Shown here in pieces: positions 29,416-38,588 of a stretch of 58,808 bases of DNA. The notes under the pieces are model-generated. The model was given only the letters and a program-made list of their open reading frames with translations. It was not told where the DNA came from and did no database searches. Numbering within the stretch: position 1 is the first letter of the stretch; each line of letters starts with the position of its first letter. The stretch lies in assembly GCA_003280935.1 (NCBI GenBank), contig QCDJ01000008.1, forward strand, positions 1 to 58,808. The letters are read 5' to 3'. Made by a program: the position numbers and the translations under genes. The stretch comes from Prochlorococcus sp. AG-355-B23. GTDB taxonomy: Bacteria > Cyanobacteriota > Cyanobacteriia > PCC-6307 > Cyanobiaceae.

Positions 29416-30498
29416 ATGAAAAGCTTAAAAGAAAATTTTCAAAAAGCACACATAGTTATTATTGGATCAGGGATTATTGGAAAATTTAACGCCTTAGAAT
29501 TATCAGAATTAGGTTTTCAGGTAACGATAATAGATCCAAGTGAACTCCAAAATAGTAGCTATGCAGCCTTAGGCTTACTAATGGGTAATATGTATCAAAA
29601 GAGGAGAGGTAGAAGCTGGGATCTCAGGAAACAAAGCATTGAATTGTGGCCACAATGGATTACATTCCTGCAAAAATTTAATAGTGAACTAAATATCGAA
29701 AAACCATTAATACAACTAACTACTAATGAAGAAAAGTTTAAAAAATTAGAGAAATTTATTTATGAAAATAATGATCAAAACTTACGAATTTTAGAAAGAG
29801 ACTCAATATTTATCAAGAATATAAATAAAGCCTTCCAAACAAACAATATAAAAGGAATGATTTCCTTCAAAGATGGAAGAATAAATCCTTTTTCTTTACT
29901 TCAAACATTAGATAAATATCTAAAGCATAAAAAAATCAATTTTTCAGAAGGAGAAATAATAAAAATTAGAAAATCAAACAATAAATGGATTTCTACAACA
30001 AGAAACAATCAAAATATCAAATCTGATATGGTTATTTTGTGCAATTCACTAAAAGCAATTGATTTAATAGATAGCATATCTCACAACATCACATTAAAAC
30101 CAGTCTTAGGTCAAGCTATGGAAATTAATGTAAATGATGCAGAAGTTGATTTATTATCGCTACCAAAACAATTTAATATAAATGGTAAAAATATAATTCC
30201 AAAATCAAAAAATAAGCTAATTATTGGATCAACCGACGAATATAGTACCAAGCCAGAAGAAAATACTTTCGAAAAACTTACAAATTTTCTCGATAAAAAA
30301 CCAAATTGGCTTACGAAAGGGAAGATTTCTAAAAAATGGTACGGCGTAAGGTCAAGGCCAGATGGTGAGCCTTCACCAATTATGAAAAATCTTGAAGATG
30401 GACTAATTATATGTACAGGTTTTTATAAAAATGGAATTTTACTTGCTCCAGCTTGCTCTAAATGGGTTGCTAATGAAATTAAAAATTACTTTTCTTAA
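29416..30498 (+). CDS. FAD-dependent oxidoreductase of the D-amino acid oxidase/glycine oxidase family
   Basis: The 360-residue flavoprotein begins with a dinucleotide-binding motif [20 protein letters not shown] (residues about 14-33) followed by an acidic strand end (VTIIDPS). Later segments include [10 protein letters not shown] near residue 230, [12 protein letters not shown] near 268, and a C-terminal flavin contact [15 protein letters not shown] plus [15 protein letters not shown]. This is the DAO fold seen in glycine oxidase ThiO and related amine oxidases. The substrate is not decidable. Its 3' end overlaps the dnaK stop by 4 bp, and it is divergent from purU with 49 bp between. Confidence 0.82.
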   Translation: MKSLKENFQKAHIVIIGSGIIGKFNALELSELGFQVTIIDPSELQNSSYAALGLLMGNMYQKRRGRSWDLRKQSIELWPQWITFLQKFNSELNIEKPLIQLTTNEEKFKKLEKFIYENNDQNLRILERDSIFIKNINKAFQTNNIKGMISFKDGRINPFSLLQTLDKYLKHKKINFSEGEIIKIRKSNNKWISTTRNNQNIKSDMVILCNSLKAIDLIDSISHNITLKPVLGQAMEINVNDAEVDLLSLPKQFNINGKNIIPKSKNKLIIGSTDEYSTKPEENTFEKLTNFLDKKPNWLTKGKISKKWYGVRSRPDGEPSPIMKNLEDGLIICTGFYKNGILLAPACSKWVANEIKNYFS

Positions 30499-32402
30499 TC
30501 TTTCGTTTCAGTAAAATCTGCATCAATTACATCATCTCCACCTTTTTCGTTTGAATCACTCTGATCGGGACCACCCGCCGCGCCAGGTGATGGTGGCTGA
30601 TTGCCAGGTTGCTGATAAACAGATGAACCAACTGCATAAAGTTCTTGCTGAAGTTCTTCAAGAAGTTTTTTCATTGATTCGTAATCTTCTTTTGAAGTTG
30701 CCTCTTTCAAAGCATTACTTTTTTCTTCAACTTTAGACTTTGCTGCAGCATCAATTTTGTCTCCCAGCTCACCAAGTTGCTTTTCTGTCTGATAGACAAG
30801 TGTTTCAGCTTGATTTTTTAAATCGATTTTTTCTCTTTTTTCTTTATCTGCAGATGCATTTGATTCAGCATCTTTTACCATTTTTTCTACTTCATTATCA
30901 GATAGAGTTGAAGCACCAGTAATAGAAATACTTTGCTCTTTACCACTGCCTTTATCTTTAGCAGTAACACTAAGAATTCCATTTGCATCGATATCAAATG
31001 TTACTTCAATTTGTGGAACCCCTCTAGGTGCTGAAGGTATACCATCCAATCTGAAAGTTCCTAAACTTTTGTTATCAGAAGCCATTTCTCTTTCACCCTG
31101 CAATACGTGAATTTCTACATTAGTTTGTCCATCCACAGCAGTTGAATATGTTTCAGATTTCTTCGTAGGTACTGTAGTATTTCGATTTATCATTTTTGTC
31201 ATTACTCCCCCTAAAGTCTCTACACCTAAAGAAAGTGGAGTAACGTCAAGTAACAATATATCTTTAACCTCTCCTGCTAAAACTCCTCCCTGAATAGCAG
31301 CTCCAACAGCTACAACCTCATCAGGATTGACAGTTTGATTTGGTTCTTTACCAATTATTTTTTTAACTAAATCTAAAACAGCAGGAATTCTAGATGATCC
31401 TCCCACCATAACAACTTCATCAATTTCACTAGTAGAAATTTTTGCATCACTGATAGCTCTCTCAACTGGGGTCTTACACCTATCAATTAAAGAAGCAGCT
31501 AATTCCTCGAACTTTGCTCTAGTGAGATTCAAATCCAAATGTTTTGGTCCTTCGGGAGTCGCTGTAATGAAAGGTAGATTTATTTCACTTTGCGAAGCAT
31601 TTGAAAGCTCTATTTTTGCTTTTTCTGCAGCTTCAGTCAATCTTTGCAATGCTTGCTTATCTTGTCTAAGATCAATTCCCTCATTTGATTTAAAAGTATT
31701 AGCTAAGTGATCTACGATACATCTATCAAAATCATCACCACCTAAATGTGTATCTCCAGATGTAGAAAGAACTTCAGTTACTCCATCACCAGCTTCAATA
31801 ACTGAGACATCGAATGTTCCTCCCCCTAAATCAAAAACAAGAATTTTTTCATTTTCTTTATCCAAACCATACGCTAATGCCGCGGCAGTTGGTTCATTAA
31901 CAATTCTCAAAACTTCTAAGCCTGCAATCTTTCCAGCATCTTTCGTAGCCTGTCTCTGAGAATCATTAAAGTAAGCTGGTACTGTAATTACAGCCTGTGT
32001 AACTTTATCTCCAAGATATTTACCCGCATCATCTGCTAACTTTCTTAAAACTTGAGAACTCACCTCTTCAGGAGAAAACTGCTTATCCAAAATAGGACAT
32101 TTTAATTTAACACTAGAACCAGATTTTTCAACAGAATAACTAACTTCTTTAGATTCTTCATTAACTTCATCAACTCTTCTACCAACAAAACGTTTTGCAG
32201 AATAAAAAGTATTTTCAGGGTTCATCACAGCTTGCCTTTTTGCAATTTGTCCAACAAGCTGATCTTGATTTTTCGTATATGCAACAACTGATGGAGTAGT
32301 TCTGAAACCCTCAGCATTTGCTATTACAGTAGGTTTACCACCTTCCATTACAGCGACACAACTATTAGTTGTTCCTAAATCGATTCCTACAACCTTACCC
32401 AT
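30495..32402 (-). CDS. dnaK: Hsp70 chaperone DnaK
   Basis: The 635-residue chaperone starts at the ATG at 32402 with [18 protein letters not shown]; an in-frame extension of 35 codons upstream is not conserved in character and is rejected. The ATPase domain shows [11 protein letters not shown] and [15 protein letters not shown]. The linker [15 protein letters not shown] near residue 390 leads into the substrate domain. The C-terminus ends with the typical [13 protein letters not shown] after a Gly/Pro-rich stretch. Cyanobacteria have several DnaK paralogues; this one has the regular bacterial C-terminal tail. No dnaJ or grpE is adjacent. A 117-bp spacer divides it from aroE, on the opposite strand. 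Confidence 0.95.
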   Translation of the reverse strand: MGKVVGIDLGTTNSCVAVMEGGKPTVIANAEGFRTTPSVVAYTKNQDQLVGQIAKRQAVMNPENTFYSAKRFVGRRVDEVNEESKEVSYSVEKSGSSVKLKCPILDKQFSPEEVSSQVLRKLADDAGKYLGDKVTQAVITVPAYFNDSQRQATKDAGKIAGLEVLRIVNEPTAAALAYGLDKENEKILVFDLGGGTFDVSVIEAGDGVTEVLSTSGDTHLGGDDFDRCIVDHLANTFKSNEGIDLRQDKQALQRLTEAAEKAKIELSNASQSEINLPFITATPEGPKHLDLNLTRAKFEELAASLIDRCKTPVERAISDAKISTSEIDEVVMVGGSSRIPAVLDLVKKIIGKEPNQTVNPDEVVAVGAAIQGGVLAGEVKDILLLDVTPLSLGVETLGGVMTKMINRNTTVPTKKSETYSTAVDGQTNVEIHVLQGEREMASDNKSLGTFRLDGIPSAPRGVPQIEVTFDIDANGILSVTAKDKGSGKEQSISITGASTLSDNEVEKMVKDAESNASADKEKREKIDLKNQAETLVYQTEKQLGELGDKIDAAAKSKVEEKSNALKEATSKEDYESMKKLLEELQQELYAVGSSVYQQPGNQPPSPGAAGGPDQSDSNEKGGDDVIDADFTETKD

Positions 32403-32519
32403 GGGTAAATTCTTGATATTTGTTATTCTCCATAATCGGTCATCGTCGTCATTATTGTTACTCAAAAACGGGGTGTGGTTCCCGAACAGATCAGTTTTTT
32501 TAAGCAAAAAATTCTAAAT

Positions 32520-33380
32520 ATGATTTCAAGTAAGACATCTTTTATAGCATTAATTGGTAATCCAGTAAGCCATTCTTTGTCACCAATTATGCAAAATGCT
32601 GCCCTTCAATATTTAGGGTTAGATTTAATCTATATTGCTATACCTTGTGAAGATGAAGATCTAGAATTAGTTCTGAATTCTTTTAAGAAAATTAATTGCC
32701 AAGGTTTAAACATTACAATTCCACACAAAGAAAAAGTATTTAACCTTTGTAGTGAAATCTCACCTATTGCTCACAAACTTAAAGCAATAAATACCCTGAA
32801 ATTAAATTCCCAAAAAGAATGGAGTGCAACTAATACTGATGTAGAGGGATTTATTTATCCATTAAAAAATTTAAACTTAGCAAAGAAAAAATCAATAATT
32901 CTTGGCTCAGGGGGTGCAGCAAGATCTGCTATTCAAGGTTTAATAAATTTAAATCTCTCAACAATTTCAGTAATATCACGTAACAAATCATCATTAAAAA
33001 AACTTATAAAAAACTTTGATAATCAAATTCAACTGCAAGGATTCTTATATAATGATGATCAAGCTCAAATTTTAATTCAGGAAGCAGATTTAATTGTTAA
33101 TACAACACCAGTAGGAATGAAAACAACTAAAAATGAAAATAATGTATTGCCATATGGCGAGGCTTTTTGGAGATCTCTTAATTCAAAAACAATTGTTTAT
33201 GATTTAATCTACAATCCTGCCCCAACTCCCTTATTAAAATTTAGCGCCAAAAAAGGATGCATGACAATAAATGGCTTGGAAATGCTTATTGCTCAAGGAA
33301 TAAAATCAATATCATTTTGGACTGATGGTTTAGAAGTACCTTTTCATGTAATGAATGACGCACTAAAAAATTATCTTTAA
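32520..33380 (+). CDS. aroE: Shikimate dehydrogenase
   Basis: The 286-residue NADPH enzyme reduces 3-dehydroshikimate. It starts at the ATG at 32520 (MISSKTSFIALIGNPVSHSLSP); the open frame extends 15 codons further upstream but those residues precede the conserved start. Substrate-binding VSHSLSP and the NITIPHKEKV segment with its catalytic lysine occur near residues 17 and 67. The NADP fold carries IILGSGGAARSA near 128, and INTTPVGM-like VNTTPVGM occurs near 190. It is divergent from dnaK. Confidence 0.95.
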   Translation: MISSKTSFIALIGNPVSHSLSPIMQNAALQYLGLDLIYIAIPCEDEDLELVLNSFKKINCQGLNITIPHKEKVFNLCSEISPIAHKLKAINTLKLNSQKEWSATNTDVEGFIYPLKNLNLAKKKSIILGSGGAARSAIQGLINLNLSTISVISRNKSSLKKLIKNFDNQIQLQGFLYNDDQAQILIQEADLIVNTTPVGMKTTKNENNVLPYGEAFWRSLNSKTIVYDLIYNPAPTPLLKFSAKKGCMTINGLEMLIAQGIKSISFWTDGLEVPFHVMNDALKNYL

Positions 33381-33408
33381 AAAAATAATCCTTTTTTAAG
33401 ATATTGCC

Positions 33409-33425
33409 TACGATAATGTATCGTA
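33409..33425 (+). promoter_or_regulatory. Perfect 7-bp inverted repeat with 3-nt centre upstream of rpsF
   Basis: TACGATA-ATG-TATCGTA is a perfect palindrome 58 bp before the rpsF ATG and 29 bp after the aroE stop. It contains a -10-like GATAAT (33412-33417). It could be a DNA operator, or the RNA could form a short hairpin in the leader. It is too short and lacks a U-run for a terminator. Confidence 0.4.
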
Positions 33426-33482
33426 AATAATGAACAGACGCTCATCACACCAATTTATGAGCCAAAGACCTTGTCTGAAATT

Positions 33483-33944
33483 ATGAACAATCAACAAACT
33501 TATTACGAAACCATGTATATCCTCCGCCCAGATATTGCGGAAGATGAAGTTACTAATCACATTGATAAATACAATAAGCTTTTAGAAGAATTTGGCGGTA
33601 CCATCCTCGATAGTCAAATGAGGGGTAAAAGGAGATTAGCCTATCAAATAGCAAAACATAGAGAAGGTATTTATGTCCAACTAAGTCATCAAGGAGATGG
33701 ACAACATATTTTCAAAATCGAAAAAGCAATGAGGCTAAGTGAAGATGTTATTAGATACATGACCGTTAAACAAGAAGGCTCCTTGCCAACTCCGAGAACT
33801 TCTACAAAGAGTTCAACTAAAGCAAATGATAAAGAAAATCCAGAAACTAAAGTTGAATCTAAGGAAGAACAACCAGTAGTGAGCGCAGATACTTCAACTT
33901 CGGGAAAAGATAACACTGAAACTAAAGAAGGTGCAGAATCTTAA
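33483..33944 (+). CDS. rpsF: 30S ribosomal protein bS6
   Basis: The 153-residue product starts at the ATG at 33483 ([17 protein letters not shown]); a TTG four codons upstream is possible. Residues about 5-100 form the S6 fold with [21 protein letters not shown] and [22 protein letters not shown]. The remaining about 50 residues are a low-complexity Ser/Thr/Lys/Glu-rich tail that E. coli S6 lacks in this form. bS6 binds the 16S platform with bS18, but rpsR is not adjacent. The stop is 3 bp from the convergent argG stop. Confidence 0.94.
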   Translation: MNNQQTYYETMYILRPDIAEDEVTNHIDKYNKLLEEFGGTILDSQMRGKRRLAYQIAKHREGIYVQLSHQGDGQHIFKIEKAMRLSEDVIRYMTVKQEGSLPTPRTSTKSSTKANDKENPETKVESKEEQPVVSADTSTSGKDNTETKEGAES

Positions 33945-33947
33945 ATG

Positions 33948-35162
33948 TTAATCTTTTGTTTTTGAATTTAATTCAGCCCATATTTTATTAGACATACCCC
34001 ACATATAAATAAAACCCTCCGCTAAAGAATGATTAAAAACATCGTCTTTGCTATAAGTTGCCAAATCTTCTCTGTAAAGTGAATTATTTTCCGACATTCT
34101 ACCGATTACTATTGCGTTCCCCTTATGAAGTCTAATCTTTACTCTTCCATTAACTGCAGTTTGAGTCGACGAAATAAATGCATCTAAACTATCTTTAAGA
34201 GGTCCAAACCAAAAACCTTGATAGACAAGTTGACCCCATTTTTTTTCAACTGTTCCTTTAAATTCAACAACGTCTGGATTTAATGTAATGCTTTCTAATT
34301 CTTTGTGAGCTTTGATTAAAAGCAAGAGGCCTGGTGTTTCGTAAATCTCTCTACTTTTAATTCCTACTACTCGGTCTTCAATCATATCAATTCTTCCAAA
34401 ACCATTCTCACCTGCGAGAACATTAGCTTTTTTTATAATCTCTACGGGGGTTAGAGATTCATCATTAATTCCAACAGGAAACCCATTTTTGAATATAATT
34501 TCTACTTCTTGAGGAGAATCAGGTGAATTATCAACTGATGATGTCATCGAAAATATATCCTCAGGCGCTTCTTGCATTGGGTCTTCTAATATACCTGCTT
34601 CAATACTCCTACCAAGTAAGTTAACGTCTATAGAATATGGTGATTTTTTTGATACTGGCGCAGGTATACCAAATTTTTCTCCATACAATATTGCCTCTTC
34701 TCTACTCATATTCCACTCCCTAGCAGGTGTAATTATTTTTAAATCAGGACCTAAAGCGTTAATTGCTAAATCGAATCGAACTTGATCATTCCCTTTACCA
34801 GTGCATCCATGAGCTACTGCATCGGCATTAATCTCTCTAGCAATATTCACGAGATTTTCAGCAATTAAAGGCCTAGCAAGAGCAGTAGACAAAGGATATT
34901 TATCTAAATATAATGCGTTTGCTCTAATGGCTGGAAAAGCGTATTTCTCGACAAAACTATTAACTAAATTGCCAACGATTGATTTAGATGCACCAGAATT
35001 TAAAGCTTTTTGCCTAATAAGTTCTAAATCCTCGCCTTGTCCAAGATCTGCTACAAAAGTAACTACTTCCGAAATTCCATATTCATTCTTTAAATAGGGA
35101 ATACAAACGCTCGTATCTACGCCACCAGAATAAGCTAGTACAACTTTTTTTACCTGCTGCAT
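33948..35162 (-). CDS. argG: Argininosuccinate synthase
   Basis: The 404-residue enzyme joins citrulline and aspartate with ATP in arginine synthesis. The N-terminal PP-loop [19 protein letters not shown] is clear. [14 protein letters not shown] near residue 115, [13 protein letters not shown] near 140 and [17 protein letters not shown] near 175 are family blocks. The length is typical of bacterial type 1 enzymes. Arginine made here could supply the agmatine used by the speB product, although arginine decarboxylase is not in the window. Confidence 0.96.
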   Translation of the reverse strand: MQQVKKVVLAYSGGVDTSVCIPYLKNEYGISEVVTFVADLGQGEDLELIRQKALNSGASKSIVGNLVNSFVEKYAFPAIRANALYLDKYPLSTALARPLIAENLVNIAREINADAVAHGCTGKGNDQVRFDLAINALGPDLKIITPAREWNMSREEAILYGEKFGIPAPVSKKSPYSIDVNLLGRSIEAGILEDPMQEAPEDIFSMTSSVDNSPDSPQEVEIIFKNGFPVGINDESLTPVEIIKKANVLAGENGFGRIDMIEDRVVGIKSREIYETPGLLLLIKAHKELESITLNPDVVEFKGTVEKKWGQLVYQGFWFGPLKDSLDAFISSTQTAVNGRVKIRLHKGNAIVIGRMSENNSLYREDLATYSKDDVFNHSLAEGFIYMWGMSNKIWAELNSKTKD

Positions 35163-35199
35163 CTAAATTTGCTCCATAAATTTAAATTTTTTAACGTAA

Positions 35200-35394
35200 T
35201 TAAGAATTTGAATACTTATTAAAGACTAATACTATTGTAACTAAAAGAGCTGGACCAAAAACTAGTAATAAGAGAAGAAAGTTATTAATTATTAAAAGAT
35301 TGGGATTCAAATATCCAATAATTTTTAATAATCCCGACAGCAACAATGAAATTAGCCAGATAAAAAAGTATTTTAAATTTCCTTTATCAAACAA
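35200..35394 (-). CDS. Small two-helix membrane protein, hypothetical
   Basis: The 64-residue reading frame is mostly hydrophobic, with helices at about residues 9-29 and 36-58 separated by a short polar turn (NPNLLIINN). The only start is TTG at 35394. It lies 37 bp upstream of argG on the same strand and could share its transcript. No family is recognised. The length and composition are consistent with a small membrane protein, but AT-rich non-coding DNA can mimic this. Confidence 0.42.
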   Translation of the reverse strand: MFDKGNLKYFFIWLISLLLSGLLKIIGYLNPNLLIINNFLLLLLVFGPALLVTIVLVFNKYSNS

Positions 35395-35448
35395 AGTTTT
35401 TAAGAGTGCATCATTATGTATTATCTTATATATAGATCAAAAACTTTA

Positions 35449-35730
35449 ATGGATTCAAATAAATTAAAACTTAGATTGAATGAGATTTCTGAAGTCAATC
35501 CTGCTTTAACTTGCTACAACAGAGATGATCCAACTCCAGTGTTGCCACTAAGGGAGGAACCTGATCTATTATCTTGGCTCGAAAATACAGGTAGACTTGT
35601 TGCAGAAAAAGATGGAGATTCTCAAGAGATTAGTACAATAGAAGAAGAAGAACTTTCAGCACTTATGGGAGAAAAAGAAGATTATAAAACTGAAGAAGAT
35701 CCTTCATCAGAGGATGATTGGGAAGATTAA
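35449..35730 (+). CDS. DUF3134 domain protein
   Basis: The 93-residue acidic protein starts at the ATG at 35449 (MDSNKLKLRLNEI); the open frame continues upstream but without conserved character. NPALTCYNRDDPTPVLPLRE and then EPDLLSWLENTGRL form the DUF3134 core at about residues 17-50, a family found almost only in cyanobacteria. A very acidic tail (EEEELSALMGE, DDWED) follows. Its last 17 bp overlap the start of mraY. The function is unknown. Confidence 0.8.
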   Translation: MDSNKLKLRLNEISEVNPALTCYNRDDPTPVLPLREEPDLLSWLENTGRLVAEKDGDSQEISTIEEEELSALMGEKEDYKTEEDPSSEDDWED

Positions 35731-36790
35731 AAAGTTTAACGTTGAATCTTTATTTATATTAAATACTTTTGCTTTAATAGTTACCTCCTATTTTTTTAAT
35801 AATTTTATTTTTGCAGGAGTTTACATATTATTCTTCTTTATTTCTATTTTTACAACTAAAAATGGTCTAAAGATTATCAAAAAATTTAATTTACTTCAAA
35901 ATATCAGGAATGAAGGCCCAGCTATTCACTTTAAAAAAAGTGATACTCCAACAATGGGTGGGATTTTTATGATAATCCCTTTTTTAATTTTGCTTTTGAT
36001 AATAACTATCAACTTAGGTTCTCTAAAATTATTTCTCTTATTACTTACTATTTTTGGTTTCTTTATTACAGGATTTTTAGATGATTTTTTAAGCATTAAA
36101 AAAAAAGAGAACACGGGTTTAAAAACAAAAGAGAAATTTTTCCTACAAAGTGTTATCTCAATAATTTTTATATTCTTAGCCTATGAAAAAAATTTTATCA
36201 GTCCATTAATAACAGTTTCTGACTCCTGGGGAATAAATATGAATATTTTCATATTGCCAGTTTCTTTTATAGTACTTGTGGGCATAAGTAATTCAGTAAA
36301 TTTGACTGATGGACTAGATGGATTAGCAGCTGGATGCAGTGGGATTGTCTTTTATGGATTAGGAACAGAAATATTACTGAAAGAACAGCAAGAACTTTTC
36401 GTTTACAGCATCTTATGTTTTTCGATGTCCGGCATATGCTTTGGATTTCTCAAGTATAATAGTTATCCTGCAAAAATTTTTATGGGTGATACAGGATCGC
36501 TAAGTATTGGAGCAATGCTGGGTTCTATAGCGTTATTAACCAATAGCGTTTTTACCTTATCTATTTTCTCAGGAATATTTATTATTGAATCATTATCAGT
36601 AATGATTCAAGTAGGATTTTTTAAAATTACAAAAAAATTATTTCATAAAGGTAAACGCATATTTTTAATGGCTCCACTTCACCACCACTTTGAACTTAAA
36701 GGAGTGAAGGAACAAAAAATAGTTGAAATTTTTTGGAAAATCAACATTTTACTTGTAATTTTAGGTATAGTTTTAAAAATTAATCTTTGA
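35714..36790 (+). CDS. mraY: Phospho-N-acetylmuramoyl-pentapeptide-transferase
   Basis: The 358-residue integral membrane enzyme makes lipid I for peptidoglycan by transferring phospho-MurNAc-pentapeptide to undecaprenyl phosphate. About ten hydrophobic segments are present. Catalytic and binding motifs are KSDTPTMGGIFM near residue 74, FLDDFLSIKKKENTGL near 119, NLTDGLDGLA near 195, FMGDTGSLSIGA near 255 and APLHHHFELKG near 318. It overlaps the DUF3134 gene by 17 bp and stands outside any mur gene cluster. Confidence 0.96.
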   Translation: MIGKIKKFNVESLFILNTFALIVTSYFFNNFIFAGVYILFFFISIFTTKNGLKIIKKFNLLQNIRNEGPAIHFKKSDTPTMGGIFMIIPFLILLLIITINLGSLKLFLLLLTIFGFFITGFLDDFLSIKKKENTGLKTKEKFFLQSVISIIFIFLAYEKNFISPLITVSDSWGINMNIFILPVSFIVLVGISNSVNLTDGLDGLAAGCSGIVFYGLGTEILLKEQQELFVYSILCFSMSGICFGFLKYNSYPAKIFMGDTGSLSIGAMLGSIALLTNSVFTLSIFSGIFIIESLSVMIQVGFFKITKKLFHKGKRIFLMAPLHHHFELKGVKEQKIVEIFWKINILLVILGIVLKINL

Positions 36791-36800
36791 AAAATTTGTT

Positions 36801-37046
36801 ATGAATTTTTTTACATGGAAAGATAATGGATTAACAAGTGACTGCTCAAGTCTTGATGCAATGGCATCAAGATTTGAAGAAACTGCTAACTTAATGAAAA
36901 AACTATCTAAGAAAGGCTTTAAACTAAAGAAAACCCAAAATAATCAACTAATTCTTCACCCTGATCCTGAAGTTTTTGATCAATGGGGTTTTATAAGTGA
37001 AGAAGTCCCTTTTAAACAACTTTGTTTAATGTCAGATGAAGAATAA
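36801..37046 (+). CDS. Conserved small hypothetical protein (81 aa)
   Basis: The soluble 81-residue product starts 10 bp after mraY. It has an amphipathic helical centre (ASRFEETANLMKKLSKKGFKL) and a strand-rich end (QLILHPDPEVFDQWGFISEE). I recall similar small proteins of unknown function in marine picocyanobacteria but cannot name a family. Its 3' 67 bp lie antisense to the end of the sucrose-phosphate synthase gene. Confidence 0.65.
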   Translation: MNFFTWKDNGLTSDCSSLDAMASRFEETANLMKKLSKKGFKLKKTQNNQLILHPDPEVFDQWGFISEEVPFKQLCLMSDEE

Positions 37047-38389
37047 CTATTTGAACGTGAGAATTCTTCGGTAAGTACAGATAAATAATTGCGTACATGA
37101 GTGTTCCAACTAAAGTGTCGGTTAACACCCTCAATTCCGTTTCTGCTCCATATTTTCCACTGATTATTGTTTGATATTCCTTTTTCAAGAATAACTTTTA
37201 ACTCATTAATATCAGTAACATCTACTAGAAGTCCATTTTCACATTTTGAATGAATTTCTTTTGGCCCTCCATCATTTGTTGATATTATTGGTAATCCACA
37301 TGAAGAAGCTTCAAGAAGAGTTAAACCAAAAGGCTCTGTTAAAGCTGGATTTACAAATACACCACCTCTGCTAGCAGCCCACCTATATAAAGCAGGAATC
37401 TGACTTGGAAAATGTTTTTTGGGATAAGCTACCTTTCCGTACAAATTATATTTATCAATTGTTTCAAAAATATTATTGAAAACTTCTTTTTGTTGGGGGT
37501 CAAGTTTTGAAGTACTATCTCTACAACCTAAAATCAAAATTAAATTAGTTTTTCTTTTTAATTTTTCAGATCTTCCATATGCTTCAATCAAAGCTGGAAT
37601 ATTTTTTCTTCGTACAGCTCTAGAAATAGTCAAAAATGGAGGTTTAGTAGGATCCTTTAGAAAAGGTTTCACCATGTTATCAATTTCAGCTGTCTCGCTT
37701 GTGGAGTGAATATGGTGAAATTTATTATGATCAACACCAGGAGGAATAACTTTAGCTTTGTGAGGTGAAAAAGAAGAATACTGGGAATATTGATACACTG
37801 ACTCTTGTTTAGTACTTGTAACGACAATATCTGCAGTATTCAATGCTTTTTCTTCTGCCTCAATTCTTTTACTTATAGAATAAAGTTTTTCTATTTGATT
37901 ATTTTTTAAACCCGTATCAAGCAATTTCCTTTTTTTCTCTCTTCCTAAAGAATGACCAGTAAAAATAAGAGGAACGTTTAAGGATTTACTTAGTTTAACT
38001 CCTACATATCCAGCATCTGCATAATGTGCATGAATGAAATTAGGCTTTTTGTTTTTTTTATAGTAAGAAATAAGTTTTTCAATTAAATTATCTAAATAAG
38101 GCCAAAGCAATTCCTTTCTTAAATATTTATTAGGTCCAAATTTGAATCTTAAAATTCTAACTCCAGGCTCTACAAATTCTTCTTCTTGAGAATATTCATC
38201 CTCTACTTTAGGGTCATTTATTAAACGAGTGACTAAATCAACTTGATCAACTTCTGAAGTATTAGCCAAACTTTTAATTAACTCTAAAACGTATTGTGTT
38301 TGCCCTCCTGTATCTGCATCCCTGCCTAACTCAAGATTTTTAGAACGTATAAGACCATGTAAATGTAAATGTAAAAATTTCAACCTCAT
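36980..38389 (-). CDS. sps: Sucrose-phosphate synthase (GT4 glucosyltransferase domain only)
   Basis: The 469-residue glycosyltransferase joins UDP- or ADP-glucose with fructose 6-phosphate to make sucrose 6-phosphate, part of compatible-solute synthesis. LHGLIRSKNLELGRDADTGG near residues 13-32, HAHYADAGYVG near 122 and FTGHSLGREKKRKL near 142 are SPS-specific. SRAVRRKNIPALIEAYG near 262 and EPFGLTLLEASSCGLPI near 365 form the GT-B nucleotide-sugar site. The GT domain ends about residue 446. A Ser-rich tail of about 23 residues then runs antisense over the neighbouring 81-residue gene. No fused sucrose-phosphatase domain follows. Confidence 0.88.
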   Translation of the reverse strand: MRLKFLHLHLHGLIRSKNLELGRDADTGGQTQYVLELIKSLANTSEVDQVDLVTRLINDPKVEDEYSQEEEFVEPGVRILRFKFGPNKYLRKELLWPYLDNLIEKLISYYKKNKKPNFIHAHYADAGYVGVKLSKSLNVPLIFTGHSLGREKKRKLLDTGLKNNQIEKLYSISKRIEAEEKALNTADIVVTSTKQESVYQYSQYSSFSPHKAKVIPPGVDHNKFHHIHSTSETAEIDNMVKPFLKDPTKPPFLTISRAVRRKNIPALIEAYGRSEKLKRKTNLILILGCRDSTSKLDPQQKEVFNNIFETIDKYNLYGKVAYPKKHFPSQIPALYRWAASRGGVFVNPALTEPFGLTLLEASSCGLPIISTNDGGPKEIHSKCENGLLVDVTDINELKVILEKGISNNNQWKIWSRNGIEGVNRHFSWNTHVRNYLSVLTEEFSRSNSYSSSDIKQSCLKGTSSLIKPH

Positions 38390-38398
38390 TCAGCAAAT

Positions 38399-38403
38399 CC
38401 TCC
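38399..38403 (-). promoter_or_regulatory. Shine-Dalgarno GGAGG for sucrose-phosphate synthase
   Basis: On the minus strand GGAGG ends 9 nt before the ATG at 38389, a workable spacing, and it fixes the start chosen. The rest of the 199-bp spacer between uvrA and this gene holds only a weak GGG/CCC hairpin. Confidence 0.55.
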
Positions 38404-38588
38404 GATCAACGGCCTTTAATACAAATAAGCTGAATTTTCTAAGGAAATATTAAGAAAGCATTATGATTTGAAACTTTTTAAACATATAAGTTTTCAAAAA
38501 GTAGTTGTAGAGGGGTTTTATGTCCCTTTAAAAAAAATTGCTTATTGCTTAAATAATTAAAATAAAAAGAAATACAACAAGGATTTGC

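Noticed and set aside
32403..32507. N-terminal 35-residue extension of DnaK
   Set aside because: The conserved DnaK N-terminus begins at the ATG at 32402; the extension is Asp/Asn-rich and not typical.
33471..33482. TTG start for rpsF
   Set aside because: ATG at 33483 directly precedes the conserved S6 N-terminus and is the more likely start.
38511..38529. GGG/CCC hairpin between uvrA and sucrose-phosphate synthase as a terminator
   Set aside because: Only a four-base stem with imperfect pairing, and on the uvrA transcript strand no U-run follows.
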